Assembly (NCBI GenBank): GCA_044866695.1
Contig: JBIOUF010000068.1
Coordinates: 1-27,744, forward strand
Direction of reading: 5' to 3'
Length of the DNA stretch: 27,744 nucleotides
Source of the DNA: JBIOUF01 sp044866695
GTDB taxonomy: Bacteria; Actinomycetota; Actinomycetes; Propionibacteriales; Nocardioidaceae
Shown here one piece after another: positions 23,595 through 27,744 of the stretch. Numbering within the stretch: the first letter of the stretch is position 1; every line of letters starts with the position of its first letter. A program made the position numbers and the translations under genes. Below the pieces are notes generated by a model. It saw only the letters and a list, made by a program, of their open reading frames with translations, was not told the DNA's origin and searched no databases.

Positions 23595-25820
23595 GTGGCC
23601 GGGGCGCGCAAGGCGCTGATCGTCGCGATGGACGAGTACGGCGACCGCCGGCTCGCCACCCTTCGCGCGCCCATCCACGACGCGCAGGCGCTCGCGGAGG
23701 TCCTCGGCGACCCGCAGATCGGCGCCTTCGACGTCGAGACGGTGGTCAACGCCCCGTTCCACGAGCTCGGACGCGCCGTCGCCAGGCTGTTCAAGGACCG
23801 CCGGTCCGACGACCTGGCCCTGCTGCACTTCTCCGGCCACGGCCTCAAGGACGACACCGGCGAGCTGTACTTCGCCGCGACCGACACCGACCTGGACCTC
23901 CTCGAGGCCACCGCGCTGTCCTCCTCGACGGTGAACCGGCTCATGGACCGCTCCCGCGCCGGGCGGGTGCTGCTGTTCCTGGACTGCTGCTACGCGGGGG
24001 CGTTCGCGCGCGGCATGACCAGCAGGGCGGGCGGCGCGGTCGACGTCAACGAGCGCCTGGGCGGCCGAGGGCGGGCGGTCCTGACCGCGTCGAGCGCCCT
24101 GCAGTTCGCCTTCGAGGGGGACGTGCTGGAGGGCGACGCCGACGTGACCACGCCGTCGGTGTTCACCTCGGCCCTGGTGCGAGGGCTCCGCACCGGCGAG
24201 GCGGACCGCGACCTGGACGGCTGGGTCTCCCTCGACGAGCTGTACGCCTACCTCCACGACGAGGTGACCGAGGCGAACCCGAACCAGACCCCGAAGAAGT
24301 GGACCTTCGACATCGAGGGGGACCTGTACGTCGCCCGACGCGGCGCTGCGATCACCACGCCGGCGGAGCTGCCTCGGGAGATCCGCGACTCGATGAGCAG
24401 CGTGCTGACCTGGGAGCGCGAGTCCGCCGTACAGCCTCTGGTGGCCCTGCTCCGCGGGGACCATGCCGGGCGGTCGCTGGCGGCGCGGCTGGCCCTGGAG
24501 GACCTGGCCGGCAACGACGACAGCGCGCGGGTCCGGTCCGCGGCGGCCGCGGCGCTGGCGCCCGGCACGCAGGACCCGGGCCAGGTCGAGCTCCCGGTCC
24601 GGCCGGAGCCGCACCCCCCGCAGCCCGCCGAGCCGGCCGAGCCCGCCGAGCCGGACGAGCCCGCCGAGCCGGACGAGCCGGCCGAGCCGGAGGCCGACCA
24701 GGCGGCCACGGCGACTCCTCGGTCCCAGCCGGCGACCGCCGACCCCGAGGACGTCTCGGACAACGACGACCAGCAGGAGACGACGCCCCTCGCGCCCCTG
24801 CCGGTACCGACCGAGCGGCCGCCGGCCGTCCGCACACCGGCGGCGGGCGGGAGACGACGCCTGCTGCTGGCACTGGGCGGGCTCCTGGCGCTCGTCGCGG
24901 CGGTCGCGGTAGGGCTGCGGGTCTGGGGCGACCACGACACGGGCGGAGCCGGTGGCGACGCGGGTGGCCCCCTGGTCGGCAGCAGCGAGGCGGTGGTCCC
25001 GCTGGCCCCGCCGGACGGACCACAGTCCCTCGTGGTGGCAGACGTGTACAGCGGGGTCACCGAGGTCCTGGTGTCCGACCCGGACGCGCGGTTGCCCACG
25101 GTCAGCCCGGACCGGGAGACGGTGGCCTACCTGAGCAACGAGCCGGGAGTGGGTCTGGTCCCCTATCTCGCGCCCTCGAACGGGCTGGGCACCCGGCCGC
25201 TGCTCGACGAGGAGTCGCGGGGCCGGTGCCCCACGACGTCGCGGCCTTCCTGGAGCCCGGACGGCGACCGGCTCGCCCTGGTGTGCACCGACGGGGACCG
25301 CTCCACGGGGCTGTGGACCCTCGAGATGGGTTCGTCGTCGGCGTCGCTGGTCACCGAGCTGGTCCACGCCGACGACCTGGAGGGCGCGCCGTCCTGGGGC
25401 GGCGACGGCCAGGTCTACTACGGCGCGGCGGACGACGACGGGGACCGCAACGAGATCTGGTCGGTCCCCGCCGACGGCCCAGGGCAACCCGTACGGCTGA
25501 TGTCGGACCCCGCCTACTCCTTCAGCCATCCGGACTGGTCGCAGTCCGGCCTGCTCCTGCTCCGCACGCCGGCGGGCCGCGACACGCATGGCGAGGTCGT
25601 GGTTCGCACCGACGACGGCGAGCTCCACCCCACCGGGATCGGCGACGCAGAGTCGCCCACGTGGGGACCCGACCCTCCGAACGCGGTGGCCCAGCGGCCG
25701 TCCGCCGACGACCAGAGCCGGCTGGCGCTGTGGACGTTCGACACCTCGCAGCCCAGGGCGAGCCTCCAGCAGGTCCCGCTCGACGGCACGCCCGGCGTCC
25801 CGGCCTGGGGCAGCCGCTGA
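23595..25820 (+). CDS. Caspase-like peptidase fused to a membrane helix and PD40 beta-propeller
   Basis: The 741-residue protein starts at GTG 23595 (GGGGAGG 4 nt upstream). Residues 1-250 form a C14 caspase-like domain: KALIVAMDEYGD, IHDAQALAEVL, catalytic H82 in HFSGHG, catalytic C132 in LDCCYAGAF and VLTASSALQFAFE. At 204-215 lies a canonical EF-hand loop (D204, D206, D208, G209, V211, E215). Residues 255-325 are helical and HEAT-like; 335-370 are PAEP/PDEP repeats; 423-444 form one membrane helix after GRRR; 465-741 contain PD40-type blades (SPDRETVAYLS, WSPDGDRLALVC, WGGDGQVYYGA). The expected topology is peptidase inside, propeller outside. The next, convergent gene encodes an EACC1-like partner. 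Likely an effector in a conflict or cell-death system, triggered from the envelope; this role is inference. Confidence 0.9.
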   Translation: MAGARKALIVAMDEYGDRRLATLRAPIHDAQALAEVLGDPQIGAFDVETVVNAPFHELGRAVARLFKDRRSDDLALLHFSGHGLKDDTGELYFAATDTDLDLLEATALSSSTVNRLMDRSRAGRVLLFLDCCYAGAFARGMTSRAGGAVDVNERLGGRGRAVLTASSALQFAFEGDVLEGDADVTTPSVFTSALVRGLRTGEADRDLDGWVSLDELYAYLHDEVTEANPNQTPKKWTFDIEGDLYVARRGAAITTPAELPREIRDSMSSVLTWERESAVQPLVALLRGDHAGRSLAARLALEDLAGNDDSARVRSAAAAALAPGTQDPGQVELPVRPEPHPPQPAEPAEPAEPDEPAEPDEPAEPEADQAATATPRSQPATADPEDVSDNDDQQETTPLAPLPVPTERPPAVRTPAAGGRRRLLLALGGLLALVAAVAVGLRVWGDHDTGGAGGDAGGPLVGSSEAVVPLAPPDGPQSLVVADVYSGVTEVLVSDPDARLPTVSPDRETVAYLSNEPGVGLVPYLAPSNGLGTRPLLDEESRGRCPTTSRPSWSPDGDRLALVCTDGDRSTGLWTLEMGSSSASLVTELVHADDLEGAPSWGGDGQVYYGAADDDGDRNEIWSVPADGPGQPVRLMSDPAYSFSHPDWSQSGLLLLRTPAGRDTHGEVVVRTDDGELHPTGIGDAESPTWGPDPPNAVAQRPSADDQSRLALWTFDTSQPRASLQQVPLDGTPGVPAWGSR

Positions 25821-25823
25821 ACG

Positions 25824-26210
25824 CTACGACTCCTGGGCGGCCGCCTCGCCGAGGAACGCCCGGACCAGCTCCTCCTGCTGCTGCTGGGTGGGGGTCAGCT
25901 CCAGGGTGCGGCCGTTCACGGTGATCCGCAGCGTGTTCGTCCGGGACCTGCTCGAGGCCAGCCAGGAGCGCACCACGCCGACCACCTTGCCGAGCAGCTC
26001 CACCGTCGGCTTCACCGTCACCAGGAACGCGCCGATCGCCGCTACGTCGACCGCCCTCGTGCCGGCCGGAGCAGGGCCCGCCGACACCGGCGCCACCTGG
26101 TCCACCTCAGGGATGTCGAGCAGCTCGCGCCGCAGGGCCGTGGCCATCCGGTCCACGTCCTCCTCGTCGGCGTCCTCCGCGAACAGCTCCACGACGACCT
26201 CGTCACCCAT
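25824..26210 (-). CDS. EACC1-like effector-associated protein
   Basis: A 128-residue protein: an N-terminal beta-alpha unit (VVVELFAEDADEEDVDRMA, RRELLDIPEVDQV), a Pro/Ala linker, a hydrophobic central helix (VDVAAIGAFLVTVKPTVELL, about 54-73) leading into VVRSWLASSRSR, and a final strand pair (TLRITVNGRTLELT). This matches the effector-associated constant component EACC1, which accompanies caspase- or trypsin-like effectors in actinobacterial conflict systems. ATG 26210 has GAGG about 8 nt upstream. It is convergent with the caspase gene with only 3 nt between the stops, instead of the usual co-directional arrangement. The family call is from memory of its pattern. Confidence 0.72.
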   Translation of the reverse strand: MGDEVVVELFAEDADEEDVDRMATALRRELLDIPEVDQVAPVSAGPAPAGTRAVDVAAIGAFLVTVKPTVELLGKVVGVVRSWLASSRSRTNTLRITVNGRTLELTPTQQQQEELVRAFLGEAAAQES

Positions 26211-26265
26211 GCCCGTCACCTCGCTCGTGCGGCCGTGCCTCGTGGCCCAGTGTGACACCGGTCCT

Positions 26266-26327
26266 GTCCGACCGGACCTGCTCCGGTCCGGACCCGGCCA
26301 CGCGGGGACCTGTGCCGGCGCCGGCAC
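26266..26327 (-). promoter_or_regulatory. Two strong stem-loops upstream of the EACC1-like gene
   Basis: The 300-bp gap between the EACC1-like gene and the CPBP gene holds no gene. It contains a hairpin with arms of 11-12 bp (26266-26293, GTCCGACCGGA / TCCGGTCCGGAC, loop about 5 nt) and a perfect 16-bp palindrome GTGCCGGC/GCCGGCAC (26312-26327). They could be the terminator of the CPBP transcript, a leader structure, or operators. Confidence 0.45.
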
Positions 26328-26510
26328 CTGATGGACCCCGAGAACCCGGTACGGCGGCCTACCGACCCGATGAGCCTGATTCAGGTGCAGACCTGGATCC
26401 CGTCCAGCCCGACCACCCTGTGCTGGTCATCGCGGTCCTGGGTCCATGCAGTCCACTGGACGGCGAAGTCGGCCAGTCATTGGTCACGCAGCCACACGTG
26501 ATCGACGCTG

Positions 26511-27455
26511 TCAGTGTTTGTGGGTCAGTTCGCGCCTCGATGACCGTCCCGTGCCCGCAGGCAGGGTCGCCTCGGGGCCGGCGCTGAGCCGGCGCTGGTG
26601 CCGAGCGGCCAGCCACACGAAGAGCGCCATCAACGCGAGTACGTCGAGGAAGCCGGCGATGGACGCCCACGGCAGCTCGATGTCACCGGTCTTCACGTTG
26701 GCGAAGAACGAGCCCAGCGGTGTCAGCAGCGGCCACAGGACAACCAGGTTCCGGGCGATGGCGAAGGCGACCGCATAGACGACTCCCAGCCCGGTCAGGA
26801 ACAACAGCTCGCCACCGCGCATGCCGTACCCGACGTGGTACAGCCCGTACAGCAGCGCCGCTGCGCCGACTCCGGCCGCGGTACCGAGCTGTCGCTCCAG
26901 GCAGCCCTGGATGAAGCCGCGGAAGAAGAACGACTCGAAGACGCCGACGACCAACGACATGCAGAGCAGGGGCACCCAGTCCACGGGTGTCGGCAGGTCA
27001 AGGCCCCACAGGGTGAGTGCGAACTGGATGCCTCCGAACAGCAGGGCGTAGCCAGCTGCGGACCGGAGGTTGTCGCGCCTGAACCCGAGATCGCTCAGCT
27101 GCCGGCCGCGAATCCAGACGGTGTAGTAGACCGGGCCGGCCACCCCCAGCAGCAGGGCCGCGGCGAAGCAGAGGAACAGGCCCAGGACGTTGCCGGTGGT
27201 GAAGACCTGGAAGGCCAGCGTCATCAGCGCGACGACCGCGACGTAGAGAGCCGCAATGGCCACCAGGTCTTGGGCGTCGTGCACCCGAGTGCTGTGGGGT
27301 ACCGCTCCGGGCAGGACCGCAAGTGCCAGCGCAGTTCCTGTGACCAAGGCGAAGTAGAGCGGCCCGTCGCCGACCGGAAGCAGCAGGAAGGCAACCACCA
27401 CCCACATGCTCCAAAGGAGCGGCCGTCGTTGCGCGAGAAGTGAAGTCGCGGACAT
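26511..27455 (-). CDS. CPBP (CAAX protease/bacteriocin-processing) family membrane protein, probably degenerate
   Basis: The 314-residue protein has about eight hydrophobic helices and the CPBP/ABI domain at about 155-285. Motif 1 reads F173-E174-S175-FFF-R179-G where the family has EExxxR; the second Glu is Ser. Motif 2 keeps H207 (LYGLYHVGYG). Motif 3, normally a His near WP, reads LWPLLTPLGSFF, without His. Such changes suggest weak or lost glutamic-protease activity. ATG 27455 follows GGAGG by 10 nt; GTG 27464 upstream has no proper spacing. It lies upstream of the EACC1-like gene on the same strand, 300 bp away. Confidence 0.82.
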   Translation of the reverse strand: MSATSLLAQRRPLLWSMWVVVAFLLLPVGDGPLYFALVTGTALALAVLPGAVPHSTRVHDAQDLVAIAALYVAVVALMTLAFQVFTTGNVLGLFLCFAAALLLGVAGPVYYTVWIRGRQLSDLGFRRDNLRSAAGYALLFGGIQFALTLWGLDLPTPVDWVPLLCMSLVVGVFESFFFRGFIQGCLERQLGTAAGVGAAALLYGLYHVGYGMRGGELLFLTGLGVVYAVAFAIARNLVVLWPLLTPLGSFFANVKTGDIELPWASIAGFLDVLALMALFVWLAARHQRRLSAGPEATLPAGTGRSSRRELTHKH

Positions 27456-27640
27456 TGTGAACACACCTCCCCGACTTCATCCGACACCTCCGGGCGGTCG
27501 ACCTGGCAGGGCAGTACGGCCCCAGGCGTCAGGCCGTGCGCCTCATACCGGCCGCCGTGCGGGTCCGGTCCGAGGGCCGACCGGCGAGCATTCGCCACGA
27601 CGGTCAGAGATCGTGGGGACCCGCGGCGTGGCGTTTCGAG

Positions 27641-27742
27641 CTACGCGCTCGCGTACCGCTCGCGGCCGACGACACCGCCACCAGCCCAGTGCCCGATATC
27701 GAAGATGAAGCCGAGTACCACGAAAGCCCAGCCCCATCCGGC
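27641..27742 (-). CDS. C-terminal end of a small membrane protein (partial)
   Basis: In the frame read from the right edge, 33 residues run to a TAG at 27641: a hydrophobic, aromatic segment GWGWAFVVLGFIFDIGHWA followed by a Gly-rich GGGVVGRERYASA tail. The composition is membrane-protein-like and differs from the Arg-rich translations of the other frames, so it is probably the real 3' end of a gene whose start lies outside the window. No family recognised. The 185 bp between it and the CPBP gene show no other feature. Confidence 0.45.
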   Translation of the reverse strand, partial: AGWGWAFVVLGFIFDIGHWAGGGVVGRERYASA

Positions 27743-27744
27743 CA

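Noticed and set aside
21600..25628. Very long minus-strand open frame opposite pmt and the caspase gene
   Set aside because: Its translation is Arg/Pro/Gly/His-rich without family motifs, and the plus strand carries clearly conserved proteins; it is a high-GC shadow frame.
27543..27737. 64-residue minus-strand frame at the right edge
   Set aside because: Arg-rich shadow; the neighbouring frame ending at 27641 gives a credible hydrophobic membrane-protein tail instead.

Overview
This window comes from a high-GC (roughly 70 %+) actinobacterial chromosome. The gene families and order (rpfB-rsmA-ispE-uup, rsmI facing pmt, glmU-prs next to tRNA-Gln, tam facing tamR), the many GTG starts, the GTGA stop/start overlaps and the short repeats built on GGTTGAG...GTCTCGAAACC fit a Nocardioides-like member of the Propionibacteriales. 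The genus is an inference from memory, not from a search.

Layout. Positions 1-3498 (minus strand) look like the 5' part of an exported-polysaccharide operon: a membrane-anchored Cys/Asp-rich protein, an MFS transporter, a membrane-anchored beta-propeller protein and the N-terminus of a GT4 glycosyltransferase. Positions 3673-4802 hold a MarR regulator divergent from a DinB/maleylpyruvate-isomerase-fold enzyme, with a strong palindromic operator between them. Positions 4956-7826 encode a large secreted metallophosphoesterase with PKD and paired lectin-like modules. Positions 8056-10714 (minus) are housekeeping: prs, glmU and a tRNA-Gln(UUG) of odd length. Positions 10851-12531 hold a membrane fatty-acyl desaturase and a TetR regulator with a palindrome upstream. 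Positions 12653-14339 hold a mannose-6-phosphate-isomerase-type cupin, then tam and tamR around a perfect operator.

Positions 14498-19650 (minus) form the rpfB-rsmA-ispE-uup operon, which couples cell-wall remodelling, ribosome maturation, isoprenoid synthesis and an ABC-F protein behind a structured leader of about 200 nt. Positions 19746-21439 (minus) are rsmI-tatD, divergent from the protein O-mannosyltransferase pmt (21705-23375). Two small repeat families, one of 22-bp tandem units and one of GGTTGAG/GTCTCGAAACC palindromes, mark several of the intergenic gaps.

The most unusual part is the right end. A 741-residue protein has an N-terminal caspase-like (C14) peptidase domain with a canonical EF-hand loop, a helical (HEAT-like) segment, a Pro/Glu-rich linker, one membrane helix and a C-terminal PD40/TolB-like propeller. 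It ends 3 nt from a convergent gene whose product looks like an EACC1-type effector-associated protein. A CPBP-family membrane protein with damaged catalytic motifs follows. No signalling NTPase is visible, so this looks like a compact membrane-tethered variant of the caspase/EACC1 conflict or cell-death systems of actinobacteria. The domain calls come from reading motifs; the functional interpretation is inference.
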